From Micromonospora globbae (lineage in GTDB: Bacteria > Actinomycetota > Actinomycetes > Mycobacteriales > Micromonosporaceae), in NCBI RefSeq assembly GCF_003610785.1, contig NZ_RAQQ01000004.1:1-64000 (forward strand): DNA of 64,000 bases, read 5' to 3'. A program made the position numbers and the translations under genes. Under the pieces are notes generated by a model. It did no database searches, was not told where the DNA came from, and worked only from the letters and a program-made list of their open reading frames with translations. How positions within the stretch are numbered: the stretch's first letter is position 1; each line of letters begins with the position of its first letter. Of this stretch, positions 44,950-54,016 are shown piece after piece.

Positions 44950-44991
44950 TATGTTGTGGGCGTGCAGGCGACGGAGCAGGTACGACGGTGA
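44950..44991 (+). promoter_or_regulatory. Leaderless 9-codon mini-ORF coupled to the K+ channel gene
   Basis: TATGTT (44950-44955), 6 nt, then GTG 44962 begins VQATEQVRR and stops at TGA 44989-44991. That stop overlaps the channel's GTG 44988 (GTGA). GGAGCAGG inside the mini-ORF is the channel's ribosome site. This looks like a leaderless upstream ORF with translational coupling. Confidence 0.5.
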
Positions 44992-46001
44992 TCCATTTTC
45001 CCGCGCAGCGCCGGAGTCCGCTCAGCGCGCTCAGCCTGCGGCTCGCCGCCGCCATCGCGTTGGTCTTCGCCACCGTCGCGGCGGTCTACTTCGACCGCGA
45101 CGGTTACCGCGACGTCAACGAGGACGGCCTGACCCTCCTCGACTGCTTCTACTACGCGGTGGTGACCCTCTCGACCACCGGCTACGGCGACATCACCCCG
45201 GTCAGCCAGAGCGCGCGGCTGGTGAACGTCGTCTACATCACCCCGGCCCGGGTGATCTTCCTGATCATCCTGGTCGGCACCACCCTCGAAGTTCTGACCG
45301 AGCAGTACCGGACCGGCCGGCGCCTGACGCGGTGGAGGAAGACCGTGAAGGACCACGTCATCATCTGCGGCTACGGCACCAAGGGCCGCAGCGCCGTCTC
45401 CGCGCTGCTGGAGAACGGCCTCGACAAGTCGCGCATCATCGTCGTCGAGCGCAACGGCGCCGCGCTGCGGCAGGCCACCGCGGCCGGGCTCGTGGCGATC
45501 GAGGGATCGGCGACCCGCTCGGCCACGCTGAACGAGGCCCACGTGAAGAACGCCAAGGCCGTGATCATCGCGACCGACAGCGACGACGCGTCCGTCCTGG
45601 TGGCGCTGACGGTACGGCAGCTCACCGCCGGGCAGGTGCGGATCATCGCGGCCGCCCGGGAGGCGGAGAACGCTCCGCTGCTCAAGCAGAGCGGCGCGCA
45701 CCACGTGATCGTCTCGTCGGCCACCGCGGGCCGCCTGCTCGGCCTCTCGACCTCCGCGCCGCCGCTGATCGACGTCGTCGAGGACCTGCTCACGCCGGGT
45801 CAGGGCATGGCGCTCGCCATGCGCTCGGCCGAGCGCCACGAGGTGGGACGCTCCCCGCGCGAACTGGACTCGCTGGTCATCGCGTTGGTGCGGCGCGGCA
45901 AGGTGGTCACCCTGGCCGACCAGGCCGGCGCCGTCATCGAGACCGGGGACATGCTCGTGCACGTCCGGGACGACCGGCCCCACTCCACGGCCGCGGTCTG
46001 A
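44988..46001 (+). CDS. Two-TM potassium channel with RCK (TrkA-N) domain
   Basis: 337 aa from GTG 44988, which overlaps the stop of a short upstream reading frame. TM1 is about LAAAIALVFATVAAVYF (15-32). The pore helix and filter are TLSTTGYGDI near 58 (K+ filter type), and TM2 is near LVNVVYITPARVIFLIILVG. The RCK-N domain starts VKDHVIICGYGTKGRSAVSALLE near 118, a GxGxxG-like dinucleotide fold, and a short RCK-C follows at ~260-330. The architecture is that of MthK/Kch K+ channels gated by a ligand at the cytoplasmic ring. Confidence 0.9.
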   Translation: MIHFPAQRRSPLSALSLRLAAAIALVFATVAAVYFDRDGYRDVNEDGLTLLDCFYYAVVTLSTTGYGDITPVSQSARLVNVVYITPARVIFLIILVGTTLEVLTEQYRTGRRLTRWRKTVKDHVIICGYGTKGRSAVSALLENGLDKSRIIVVERNGAALRQATAAGLVAIEGSATRSATLNEAHVKNAKAVIIATDSDDASVLVALTVRQLTAGQVRIIAAAREAENAPLLKQSGAHHVIVSSATAGRLLGLSTSAPPLIDVVEDLLTPGQGMALAMRSAERHEVGRSPRELDSLVIALVRRGKVVTLADQAGAVIETGDMLVHVRDDRPHSTAAV

Positions 46002-46026
46002 CGTACGCGGCGTGCCGGGTGACGCC

Positions 46027-46491
46027 CTACTCCGGGGCGTCCTCGGTGCACATGATCCGCCACCCGCTGGTGGCGCGCTGGAGCAGGTCGTACAGCGCGT
46101 GCCGCTCGGCCGGGGCCAGCGCGCTGAGCACCTCCGACTCGGCGGCTTCGAGGGCGCACTCGGCCTCGCGGAGGCGGCTCTCGCCCGCGTCGGTGAGGAA
46201 CACCATGTGCCGGCGCCGGTCCTCGTACGAGCGGCGCCGCTCCACGAGCTTCGCCGCCTCCAGGTCGTTGAGCAGCCCGACCACGTTGGTGCTGTCGATC
46301 TGGAGGGTGCTGGCGAGCGCCTGCTGGCTGATCCCGCCGGCGTCGCGTAGCACCGTGAGCGCCACGAGGTGCCGCGGGCGCAGCCCGAGTGGTGCCAGCA
46401 CCGACTCCGACCGCAGACGCATCCGCCGGGCCAGGTGATCGAGCAACGGCCCCGTGCGGTGCTCGGACTGGACGGCGGGCTGGTCAGGCAT
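46027..46491 (-). CDS. MarR-family transcriptional regulator
   Basis: 154 aa. The winged helix reads LRPRHLVALTVLRDAGGISQQALASTLQIDSTNVVGLLNDLEAAKLVERRRSYEDRRRHMVFLTDAG, with the standard D-R-R wing. N- and C-terminal helices provide dimerisation. It is divergent from azoR with a 23-bp inverted repeat between them, so it is probably an autorepressor that also controls azoR in response to phenolic or quinone-type compounds. Two C-terminal cysteines are absent except one at GWRIMCTEDA. Confidence 0.9.
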   Translation of the reverse strand: MPDQPAVQSEHRTGPLLDHLARRMRLRSESVLAPLGLRPRHLVALTVLRDAGGISQQALASTLQIDSTNVVGLLNDLEAAKLVERRRSYEDRRRHMVFLTDAGESRLREAECALEAAESEVLSALAPAERHALYDLLQRATSGWRIMCTEDAPE

Positions 46492-46533
46492 GTGAGCCAG
46501 TTTACCCGCGACCCAAGGATAGGTCTGCTATAA

Positions 46534-46556
46534 ATGGTTTGCCCAGCACAAACCAT
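46534..46556. promoter_or_regulatory. MarR operator in the marR-azoR gap
   Basis: Perfect inverted repeat ATGGTTTG-N7-CAAACCAT (46534-46541, 46549-46556), 25 bp upstream of the azoR start and 43 bp from the marR start. The size matches MarR-family sites. Confidence 0.75.
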
Positions 46557-46580
46557 CTATGGCATGGTGAGGATTGATCC

Positions 46581-47228
46581 ATGGCACATCTGTTGCACGT
46601 CGACTCCAGCATCCGCGGGGAGCACTCCATCAGCCGCCGGCTCACCGCCCGCGCCGCCGCGCGGTGGCGGGCCGCCCACCCGGACGGCACGGTGACGTAC
46701 CGCGACCTCGGCAGGCAGCCGCTGCCCCACCTGGACGAGGACGGCGGCCTGGCGCGCATGGTGCCCGTCGAGCAGCACACCCCGGCGCAGCGCGCCTCCT
46801 GGAAGCTGACCGAGCAGCTGGTGGACGAGGTGAAGCGGGCCACGACCGTCCTGCTGGGCCTTCCGCTCTACAACTACGGCGTGCCGAGCAGTGTGAAGAC
46901 CTGGGTGGACCACCTCATCGCCCCCGGCATCGCGTACGACCCGCAGACCGGCGCGGGCCTGCTGGGTGATCGCGAGTTCATCGTGCTCGCCAGCCGGGGC
47001 GGCGGCTACGGCCCGGGGACTCCCCGCGAGGGCTGGGACCACGCCGAGCCCTGGCTGCCGCACGGCATCAGCATGACCGGCCTGCAGCCGCGCTTCATCG
47101 CCGCCGAGCTGACCCTCGCGCCGGTCACGCCGGCCATGGCCGAGCTGGTCCCGCTGCACGAGGAGAGCCTCGCGGCGGCCGAGCGCGCCATCGACGAACT
47201 CTGGGTGCCGGCCCGGGCGGCGGCCTGA
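46581..47228 (+). CDS. azoR: FMN-dependent NADH-azoreductase (AzoR family)
   Basis: 215 aa from ATG 46581. The flavodoxin-like fold is clear: LLHVDSSIRGEHSISRRLTARAAARW at the start (phosphate-binding S-x-x-x-S), LLGLPLYNYGVPSSVKTWVDHLIAPGIAYD near 95 (FMN/substrate loop), and VLASRGGGYGPGTPREGWDH near 137. It reduces quinones and azo compounds by two electrons with NADH. It is divergent from a MarR regulator and is followed by a 10-bp hairpin. Confidence 0.9.
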   Translation: MAHLLHVDSSIRGEHSISRRLTARAAARWRAAHPDGTVTYRDLGRQPLPHLDEDGGLARMVPVEQHTPAQRASWKLTEQLVDEVKRATTVLLGLPLYNYGVPSSVKTWVDHLIAPGIAYDPQTGAGLLGDREFIVLASRGGGYGPGTPREGWDHAEPWLPHGISMTGLQPRFIAAELTLAPVTPAMAELVPLHEESLAAAERAIDELWVPARAAA

Positions 47229-47253
47229 CCGGCCCCCGTCCCGGGGCGCCGTA

Positions 47254-47285
47254 CGGATGGCCGTTCCGCCCGGGGCGGCCATCCG
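47254..47285 (+). terminator. Hairpin after azoR
   Basis: CGGATGGCCG (47254-47263) pairs perfectly with 47276-47285 across a 12-nt loop, 26 nt after the azoR stop. Confidence 0.55.
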
Positions 47286-47619
47286 GCGTTTCCTCGCCTT
47301 CGTCCAGTCCGGACCGGGACGTACGGTCGGGTCGAGCGGATCGATTGGCGACGATCGGGCGTCCGGCCACGGAAATCGTCTGTCCGGAGCTTCCTCGCGA
47401 ACGCGCGGCTTGTTACCGTGTGGCGGCTTGGAACTGTCAATGGAGAAGCCTCCGGCCCTGCCGACAGGCGTCATTGGCTCCGGCACGACGGGGGAACATC
47501 AAGTCTTTGCGCACGGGCCGGGGTGGCTCGGGTGCCGATCGCCGTCTTCCCGTCCTGTCGGACGCACCCACGCGGGTCGTTCCGAGTTCCTCGTTAATCC
47601 GAACGACGGGAAGTAGCCA
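47286..47619. other. Intergenic upstream of the second protease
   Basis: About 330 bases with no gene supported. It is the leader and promoter region of the protease at 47620. No clear operator was noted. Confidence 0.4.
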
Positions 47620-49428
47620 GTGGCTGAAGTGGCAACATCCGCAGGCGTCAGACGGCGCTGGTCGGCGGGCATCGCCGCGGGCCTCGCCCTCGCGGCCGCG
47701 GCGGCCGTGGCGCCCACGGCCGCGCAGGCCGCCCCCGGTGGGGACGGCGTGTACAACGCGGCGGGCGTGCAGAACGATCGGAACGGCAAGCTGCCGAACC
47801 TGCAGAAGGGGAAGCTCACGCTTCCCGAACCGGGCCCGCAGGGCCGGCGGTTCGAGTCCGGCTCGAGCATCTCGCCGAAGATCTTCCAGGGCACCCTCGC
47901 AAGCGCCTCCGAGTTCCCCTACATCGTCGGCATCGTCACCACGTTCCAGGATGGCCCGGACTACTACTGGTACTGGTGCACCGGCACGATCATCGCTCCC
48001 AACAAGGTGCTGACGGCCGCGCACTGCACCGCGGACGGGCCCGGCACCACCCGGGTCATCGCCGGCAACGACCGGATCGTCGACGAGTACGGCAACATCC
48101 TGAACACCAGCGGGTACGTCGCCGAGGTCGCCTCGACCTGGACCCACCCGGGCTGGAACATCGCCCAGCAGTACGCCGATCCGGAGAACTCGCCGATCCT
48201 CGACGACGTGTCGGTACTGACCCTGAAGCAGAACCTGCCCAGCGAGTACACCCCCGTCACGCTGAGCGCCCAGGGCGACCAGACACCGTACGCGGCGGGC
48301 ACCTCGGCGGTCATCGCCGGCTACGGGGCGACCTACTCCGACGAGCCGGTGTCCGACAGCCGCCTCCGCAAGGCGACCGTCACCATGCGGTCGAACGCCG
48401 ACTGCAACCGGCCGGGGCTCTACTACGCCGACCGCATGATCTGTGCGGGTTCGGGGACGCCGTCCGCGCCGAGCAGTGACACCTGCCCGGGCGACTCCGG
48501 CGGACCGCTGCTGGTCGGCGGCGTCCAGGTCGGCATCACCGACTGGGGTTTCACGCCGTGCGGCTCGTCCCCCGGCTACTACGAGCGGCTGAGCTACTAC
48601 GCCGACTCGATCCGGGCGGACCTGACCCGTCCGCCGCTGGTCAACGCGGACTGGTCCGGCGATGGTCACACCGACCTGATCGCCCGGGACAGCTCTGGCA
48701 ACCTGCGGCTGTACTACGGCAGCGGCTTCGCCAACGACGGGTTCGGTGGCTTCTACCTCAGCAAGCACCTCAACGCCGGCTGGGGCGGCTTCACGCGGGT
48801 CTTCCGCGTCTACAACTGGAACGGCGACAAGAGGCCGTCCATCATGGCGATGAAGCCCAACGGCGACCTGTTCATCTACGACACCGACGGCAGGGGCAAC
48901 TTCGCCGGCGGGGCGCGGAAGATCGGCAGCGGGTGGGCGGGCTTCACCGCCCTCATGGTGACGAACAACTGGATGGGCAACAACCGGCCGAGCCTGCTGG
49001 TCCGCAAGTCCAACGGCGACCTGATCCGCTACACCAGCAACGGTGCGGGCGGTTGGGAGAACCCGTCGGGCACCCGGATCGGCACCGGCTGGAACGCGTT
49101 CAACCTGTTCATCACGCCGGGCGCCTGGAAGGGCGACGGGCTCGAGGTCATCATCGGTCGCACCTCGGACGGCCACCTGAAGATGTACCAGTCGAACGGC
49201 AGGGGTGGCTGGACGAACCCGTCCGGCACCGTCATCGGCAGTGGCTGGGCCAGCTACAAGAGCATCATGGTGCCCGGTGACTGGAGCGGCGACAACATGA
49301 TGGACCTGCTGGGCATCAACAGCAGCAACCAGATGCGGATGTACACCACCAACGGCCGCGGTCAGTGGATCGACGCGAGCGGCAGGGTGATCTCCTCCGG
49401 CTGGGGCGGCTTCAACCTGGTCTTCTGA
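47620..49428 (+). CDS. Secreted trypsin-like protease with C-terminal FG-GAP/VCBS-like beta-propeller repeats
   Basis: 602 aa from GTG 47620. The signal peptide (residues ~1-39, AGIAAGLALAAAAAVAPTAAQAA) is followed by a short pro-region and an S1 protease domain (~90-340): His in KVLTAAHC, Asp in ILDDVSVLTL, Ser in CPGDSGGPLLVGG. About 260 residues follow with five or more repeats built on D/N-W-x-G-D/N and a x-NG-D-L-x-x-Y strand (NADWSGDGHTDLIARD, VYNWNGDKRPSIM, TNNWMGNNRPSLLVR, PGDWSGDNMMDLLGI), each ending I-G-S/T-G-W. These look like tachylectin/FG-GAP blades, likely binding cell-wall or host glycans. Transcription probably ends at the 16-bp hairpin at 49452. Confidence 0.9.
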   Translation: MAEVATSAGVRRRWSAGIAAGLALAAAAAVAPTAAQAAPGGDGVYNAAGVQNDRNGKLPNLQKGKLTLPEPGPQGRRFESGSSISPKIFQGTLASASEFPYIVGIVTTFQDGPDYYWYWCTGTIIAPNKVLTAAHCTADGPGTTRVIAGNDRIVDEYGNILNTSGYVAEVASTWTHPGWNIAQQYADPENSPILDDVSVLTLKQNLPSEYTPVTLSAQGDQTPYAAGTSAVIAGYGATYSDEPVSDSRLRKATVTMRSNADCNRPGLYYADRMICAGSGTPSAPSSDTCPGDSGGPLLVGGVQVGITDWGFTPCGSSPGYYERLSYYADSIRADLTRPPLVNADWSGDGHTDLIARDSSGNLRLYYGSGFANDGFGGFYLSKHLNAGWGGFTRVFRVYNWNGDKRPSIMAMKPNGDLFIYDTDGRGNFAGGARKIGSGWAGFTALMVTNNWMGNNRPSLLVRKSNGDLIRYTSNGAGGWENPSGTRIGTGWNAFNLFITPGAWKGDGLEVIIGRTSDGHLKMYQSNGRGGWTNPSGTVIGSGWASYKSIMVPGDWSGDNMMDLLGINSSNQMRMYTTNGRGQWIDASGRVISSGWGGFNLVF

Positions 49429-49451
49429 CCGGCCGTCAGCGCGAGTACGAC

Positions 49452-49487
49452 AGAGGGGCCCGCAACCGTCTGGTTGCGGGCCCCTCT
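49452..49487. terminator. Strong bidirectional hairpin terminator
   Basis: A perfect 16-bp stem (49452-49467 with 49472-49487) and a GTCT tetraloop between the convergent protease (+) and korB (-) genes. The stem begins AGAGGGGCCCGCAACC. Confidence 0.85.
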
Positions 49488-49523
49488 CCCGTCCGTCGTG
49501 GCGTCGTCGCCGACGACCGCAGC

Positions 49524-50558
49524 TCAGAGGATCGTCCAGGTGTCCCCGCTGTTGAGCAGGCCCGCGAGCTGCTGCTCGGGCGTCTCGGTGACGTCCGCCC
49601 GGGCGGCGTCGAGCTGGGCGCGCACCACGCTGTCGTAGGAGGGCCGCTCGACCGAGCGGAACACGCCGATCGGGGTGTTGCGCAGGTCGAGACCGGGCAG
49701 CCGCGACAGCGCGAACGCGTACGCCGGGTCGGTGACCGTCGCGTCGTGCACGACGATGTCCTCCGGCCGGGTCGCCGCCGTCTCCCGCACCTCGAGGCCG
49801 AAGCCGCCGGGCGGGTGGACGACGCAGAACTGCCCGTCCTTGCCGAACGTGATCGGCTGCCCGTGTTCGAGCCGGATCAGGTGGTCGTCGCGGGTGGCCG
49901 GCTCCTTGAGCGGGTCGAACGCGCCGTCGTTGAAGATGTTGCAGTTCTGGTAGATCTCCACGAACGCCGAGCCGGAGTGCTCGGCGGCGGCCCGGAGCAC
50001 CGACTGGAGGTGCTTGCGGTCGGAGTCGATCGTGCGGGCCACGAAGGTGGCCTCGGCCCCGAGCGCCAGCGAGATGGGGTTGAACGGCGCGTCGGCCGAG
50101 CCGACCGGGGTCGACTTCGTGACCTTCCCGAGCTCGGAGGTCGGCGAGTACTGGCCCTTGGTGAGCCCGTAGATCCGGTTGTTGAAGAGCAGGATCTTGA
50201 GGTTGACGTTCCGGCGCAGCGCGTGGATCAGGTGGTTGCCGCCGATGGAGAGGGCGTCACCGTCGCCGGTCACCACCCACACCGAGAGATCGGGCCGGGT
50301 GGCGGACAGGCCCGTGGCGATCGCCGGGGCGCGGCCGTGGATGGAGTGCATCCCGTACGTGTTCATGTAGTACGGGAAGCGGGAGGAGCAGCCGATCCCG
50401 GAGATGAACACGATCTGTTCGCGCGGGATGTTCAGCTCCGGCATGAAGCCCTGAACGGCCGCCAGGATCGCGTAGTCCCCGCAGCCGGGGCACCAGCGCA
50501 CCTCCTGGTCGGACTTGAAGTCCTTGGCGGTGAGCTTGAGGGCGATGGGCTCAGACAT
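49524..50558 (-). CDS. korB: 2-oxoacid:ferredoxin oxidoreductase subunit beta
   Basis: 344 aa from ATG 50558, overlapping the end of korA by 8 nt. It holds the thiamine diphosphate site (VVTGDGDALSIGGNHLIHALRRNVN...NNRIYGLTKGQ) and the cysteines of the 4Fe-4S cluster (WCPGCGDYAIL near residue 22, ISGIGCSSRF near 54). With KorA it oxidises 2-oxoglutarate to succinyl-CoA, reducing ferredoxin, as the actinobacterial alternative to the 2-oxoglutarate dehydrogenase route. Length and motifs are standard. Confidence 0.93.
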   Translation of the reverse strand: MSEPIALKLTAKDFKSDQEVRWCPGCGDYAILAAVQGFMPELNIPREQIVFISGIGCSSRFPYYMNTYGMHSIHGRAPAIATGLSATRPDLSVWVVTGDGDALSIGGNHLIHALRRNVNLKILLFNNRIYGLTKGQYSPTSELGKVTKSTPVGSADAPFNPISLALGAEATFVARTIDSDRKHLQSVLRAAAEHSGSAFVEIYQNCNIFNDGAFDPLKEPATRDDHLIRLEHGQPITFGKDGQFCVVHPPGGFGLEVRETAATRPEDIVVHDATVTDPAYAFALSRLPGLDLRNTPIGVFRSVERPSYDSVVRAQLDAARADVTETPEQQLAGLLNSGDTWTIL

Positions 50559-52398
50559 TCTTGAGGACCTCTTCCAGCATCGTCTCCAGCTCCGCGGCCG
50601 TGAACGGCAGGCCGCGGACCTGGTTGTAGCCGATCGCGTCGACCAGGTACTTCGCGCGGATCACGTGCGCCAGCTGGCCGAGGTTCATCTCGGGGATGAC
50701 CACCCGGTCGTACGAGCGCAGCACCGCGCCGAGGTTGGCCGGCATCGGGGCGAGGTGGCGCAGGTGCGCCTGGGCGACGGAGAGCCCGCGCTGGCGCAGG
50801 CCACGGCAGGCCGCGCCGATCGGCCCGTACGTCGAACCCCAGCCGAGCACCAGCACCCGGGCGTCACCGTCGGGATCGTCGACCTCGACGTCCGGCACCG
50901 GGATCGTCTCGATGCGGGCCGCGCGGGTGCGCACCATGAAGTCGTGGTTCGCCGGGTCGTACGAGATGTCACCGGTCTTGTCGGCCTTCTCCAACCCGCC
51001 GATGCGGTGTTCGAGGCCGGGCGTGCCGGGGATCGCCCAGGGCCGGGCCAGCGTCTCCGGATCGCGCAGGTACGGCAGGAACGTGGTGCCGTCCTCGCCG
51101 TTCGGGGAGGTGGCGAACTCGACCCGCAGGTCGGGCAGGGACTCCACGTCGGGCAGCAGCCACGGCTCGGACCCGTTGGCGACGTAGTTGTCGGACAGCA
51201 GGATCACCGGCGTGCGGTAGGTGAGCGCGATCCGGGCGGCCTCCAGGGCCGCGTAGAAGCAGTCGGCGGGTGACTTCGGCGCGACCACCGCGACCGGTGC
51301 CTCGCCGTGGCGGCCGTACAGGGCCATGTTCAGGTCGGCCTGCTCGGTCTTCGTCGGCATGCCGGTCGAGGGGCCGGCCCGCTGCACGTCGACGATGACC
51401 AGCGGCAGTTCCAGCGCCACGGCGAGCGAGATGGTCTCGCCCTTGAGCGCCACGCCCGGGCCGCTCGTGGTGGTGACGCCGAGCGCGCCGCCGTACGAGG
51501 CGCCCAGCGCCGCGCCGACCGCGGCGATCTCGTCCTCGGCCTGCATGGTGAGCACGCCGAACCGCTTGTGCTTGCTCAGCTCGTGCAGGATGTCGGACGC
51601 CGGCGTGATCGGGTACGCGCCGAGGAACACCGGCAGGCCGGAGCGGACGCCGGCGGCCACCAGACCGAGCGAGAGCGCCGCGTTGCCGGTGATGTTGCGG
51701 TAGGTGCCCGGCGGCATCTGCGCCGGCTTGACCTCGTAGCGGACGGCGAAGTCCTCGGTCGTCTCGCCGAAGTTCCATCCCGCCCGGAAGGCGGCCACGT
51801 TCGCGGCCACCAGCTCCGGACGGGCGGCGAACTTGCGCTCCAGGAACCGTAGCGTCGACTCGTACGGCCGCGAGTACATCCAGGAGAGCAGGCCGAGGGC
51901 GAACATGTTCTTGGCCCGCTCGGCGTCCTTCTTGGACACGTCGAGGTCGGCGAGGGCGCCGATGGTCATCGAGGTGAGCGCGACCGGGTGCACCACGTAG
52001 CCGGCGAGGGTGTCGTCCTCGAGCGGGTTGACCGCGTAGCCGACCTTCGCCAGGTTGCGCTTGGTGAACTCGTCGGTGTTGACGATGATGTCCGCGCCGC
52101 GCGGCAGGTCGGCCAGGTTGGCCTTGAGCGCGGCGGGGTTCATGGCCACCAGCACGTTCGGCGCGTCGCCCGGCGTGAGGATGTCGTAGTCGGCGAAGTG
52201 CACCTGGAAGCTCGACACGCCGGGCAGGGTGCCGGCGGGGGCGCGGATCTCCGCGGGGAAGTTGGGCAGTGTGGAGATGTCGTTGCCGAGCTGGGCCGTC
52301 TCGGAGGTGAACCGGTCACCGGTCAGCTGCATGCCGTCGCCGGAGTCGCCGGCGAACCGGATGACCACCCGGTCCAGTTGACGGATCTGCTTGCTCAC
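50551..52398 (-). CDS. korA: 2-oxoacid:ferredoxin oxidoreductase subunit alpha (gamma-alpha fusion)
   Basis: 615 aa from GTG 52398 with GAGGTG 6 nt upstream; the frame to 52521 has no ribosome site and poor composition. The gamma domain comes first (VVIRFAGDSGDGMQLTGDRFTSETAQLGND, ~10-190). The alpha domain follows with GNAALSLGLVAAGVRSGLPVFLGAYPITPASDILHELSKHK near 215 and TTSGPGVALKGETISLAVALELPLVIVDVQRAGPSTGMPTKTEQADL near 290. It pairs with KorB downstream to form the heterotetramer. Confidence 0.93.
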   Translation of the reverse strand: MSKQIRQLDRVVIRFAGDSGDGMQLTGDRFTSETAQLGNDISTLPNFPAEIRAPAGTLPGVSSFQVHFADYDILTPGDAPNVLVAMNPAALKANLADLPRGADIIVNTDEFTKRNLAKVGYAVNPLEDDTLAGYVVHPVALTSMTIGALADLDVSKKDAERAKNMFALGLLSWMYSRPYESTLRFLERKFAARPELVAANVAAFRAGWNFGETTEDFAVRYEVKPAQMPPGTYRNITGNAALSLGLVAAGVRSGLPVFLGAYPITPASDILHELSKHKRFGVLTMQAEDEIAAVGAALGASYGGALGVTTTSGPGVALKGETISLAVALELPLVIVDVQRAGPSTGMPTKTEQADLNMALYGRHGEAPVAVVAPKSPADCFYAALEAARIALTYRTPVILLSDNYVANGSEPWLLPDVESLPDLRVEFATSPNGEDGTTFLPYLRDPETLARPWAIPGTPGLEHRIGGLEKADKTGDISYDPANHDFMVRTRAARIETIPVPDVEVDDPDGDARVLVLGWGSTYGPIGAACRGLRQRGLSVAQAHLRHLAPMPANLGAVLRSYDRVVIPEMNLGQLAHVIRAKYLVDAIGYNQVRGLPFTAAELETMLEEVLKNV

Positions 52399-52609
52399 GC
52401 CTGCACCTCGCTTCGCTGCGCGCGGTGGCGGCCCGAGTTGACGGTGACCTCGCCCTGCCCGGCCACGTGACCTCCCTGACGCACCGCTCACCGCGCCGGC
52501 CGTGGCTGGCCCGGCCCGCATGTGGGTTTCTCATCTGAGAGCCTACGTCGGATGGACCCGTCACCTTCCCCGGAGGTTCGGCCAGTGGGACCGGATAGGG
52601 GGGTGAAAT

Positions 52610-54016
52610 TCACCACTTAGTGGCGTTTCGCCCTGCCCGCCGGTAATCCAGATCACCGTCCGCCGATGCTTGCGGCTCGCCGGCGAGGCGTCGGCGCAGC
52701 GACAGGGTGGCCAACCCGAGCGCCAACGCCACGAGGAGCGCCGAGGCGACGACGAGCATGATCACCGTACGCCGCGCGGACCCGGCGTCGGCGACGTCCG
52801 GCAGGGCCGCCCCACCCACCAGCACACCCTGCGAGCCGGTCGGCACCGCGACCGCCACCGGGGTGGCGAGCGCCGCCGCCGCGGTGATCCGGAAACTCGT
52901 CCGCACCTGACGGGCCCGGCCGTTGCCGGGGTCGAGCCGGCCGACGACGGCGCCCGCCAGCGGCGCCTCGCGCTGGGCGGCCGGCGTCGCCTCGACCGGC
53001 AGGCGCAGGTCGGCGCTGTCTCCGGCGCGGACCACGCCCAGGTCGCACCGCGTACGGGCGGCGTCGAGCGGCGCGCAGCCCGCGGGCGGGGCCGGCACCG
53101 TGACACCGGCCGGGAGGAGCACGTCGATCCGGCCGGCGGCGTCGACCGTGCCGGTGTTGGCGAGCCGGACGATGAGGTCGCTCGCGGCGCCGCTGACGTC
53201 GAACGAGACCCCTCGGGCCTCGACCGTGATGCCGGGCGCCGGCGGGCCGGGCGGGAAGAGCACGGCGAAGCCCTCGTCGTCCCGCGCCGTCCCGCTCACC
53301 CCGGGCGCACTCGCGCTGACCGTCACCGAACCGCTCAGCGGCATCCGTCGCCAGGCGTCCCCGGAGACGCGGACCCGGATCAGGGTGCTGAACCGGTCGC
53401 CCGCAGCGACGCGCCACCCGCCGCAGCGGTACGCGTGCCCGCCGGTGGGCGCGCAGCCCGCCGTCCCGGCGTCGGTCACCCCGGCGGGAAGCGTGTAGGA
53501 GAGGTGGACTCGGGCGTCCACGGAGCCGGTGTTGGCCACGGTGACGCGCAGCGTGGTGGCCGTGCCGGACGCGTTCCAGTACCCCTGGGGCAGGACCACG
53601 TCGCCCGTCGTGACCCGGACCCCGAGCGGCGACGGACCGGGGGCGGTCCCCGGCGCCGAGGGCCGGACCGGCGGCCGGCTGGACGTGCCCGGGAGCGGGG
53701 TCGGGACGCCGGCGGTGGGCGTGGCCGTCGCCGGTGCGCTGCCGACGGGGGTGGGGGTGCCGCTCACCGGCGGCGGCGTGGTCTCCTCCGGCGGTTCGAC
53801 GGTCGGCGGCGCCGTGGTCGGGTCCGGCCCGGGCCCGTCCGGCGGCGTCGTGGGCACCCCGCCTCCCGGGTCGGCCGGGTCGGTGGCCAGGGCGACCGGC
53901 TGACCGACGGCGCCCGCGGCGGCCCAGGCCGGCGTCACGGCGAGCGCGACGCCGAGCACCACGGCCGGCCCCCACGCCGGCAGGCGCCGCGGTCCTCGCC
54001 CCGGTGGCACGTCCAC
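52610..54016 (-). CDS. Cell-surface protein with Pro/Thr-rich linker and DUF11-like domains
   Basis: 468 aa from ATG 54016. A signal peptide (PAWGPAVVLGVALAVTPAWAAAG, ~13-36) is followed by a ~100-residue P/T/G-rich linker (PTTPPDGPGPDPTTAPP onward). Two immunoglobulin-like domains follow, with NTGSVDARVHLSYTLPAGVTD near 175 and NTGTVDAAGRIDVLLPAGVTV near 290, the DUF11-type N-x-G-x-x-x-A pattern. A C-terminal membrane anchor (TVIMLVVASALLVALALGLATLSLRRRL, ~420-447) and a short cytoplasmic tail complete it. Probably a wall-spanning, membrane-anchored surface protein of unknown role. Confidence 0.65.
   Translation of the reverse strand: MDVPPGRGPRRLPAWGPAVVLGVALAVTPAWAAAGAVGQPVALATDPADPGGGVPTTPPDGPGPDPTTAPPTVEPPEETTPPPVSGTPTPVGSAPATATPTAGVPTPLPGTSSRPPVRPSAPGTAPGPSPLGVRVTTGDVVLPQGYWNASGTATTLRVTVANTGSVDARVHLSYTLPAGVTDAGTAGCAPTGGHAYRCGGWRVAAGDRFSTLIRVRVSGDAWRRMPLSGSVTVSASAPGVSGTARDDEGFAVLFPPGPPAPGITVEARGVSFDVSGAASDLIVRLANTGTVDAAGRIDVLLPAGVTVPAPPAGCAPLDAARTRCDLGVVRAGDSADLRLPVEATPAAQREAPLAGAVVGRLDPGNGRARQVRTSFRITAAAALATPVAVAVPTGSQGVLVGGAALPDVADAGSARRTVIMLVVASALLVALALGLATLSLRRRLAGEPQASADGDLDYRRAGRNATKW

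Noticed and set aside
43430..46438. 1002-codon plus-strand frame across clpP, popR and the K+ channel
   Set aside because: It is a chance open frame in high-GC DNA; the real genes in it have motifs in other frames and strands.
44949..46556. 535-codon minus-strand frame across the K+ channel
   Set aside because: It is the antisense shadow of the channel and part of the MarR gene in another frame.
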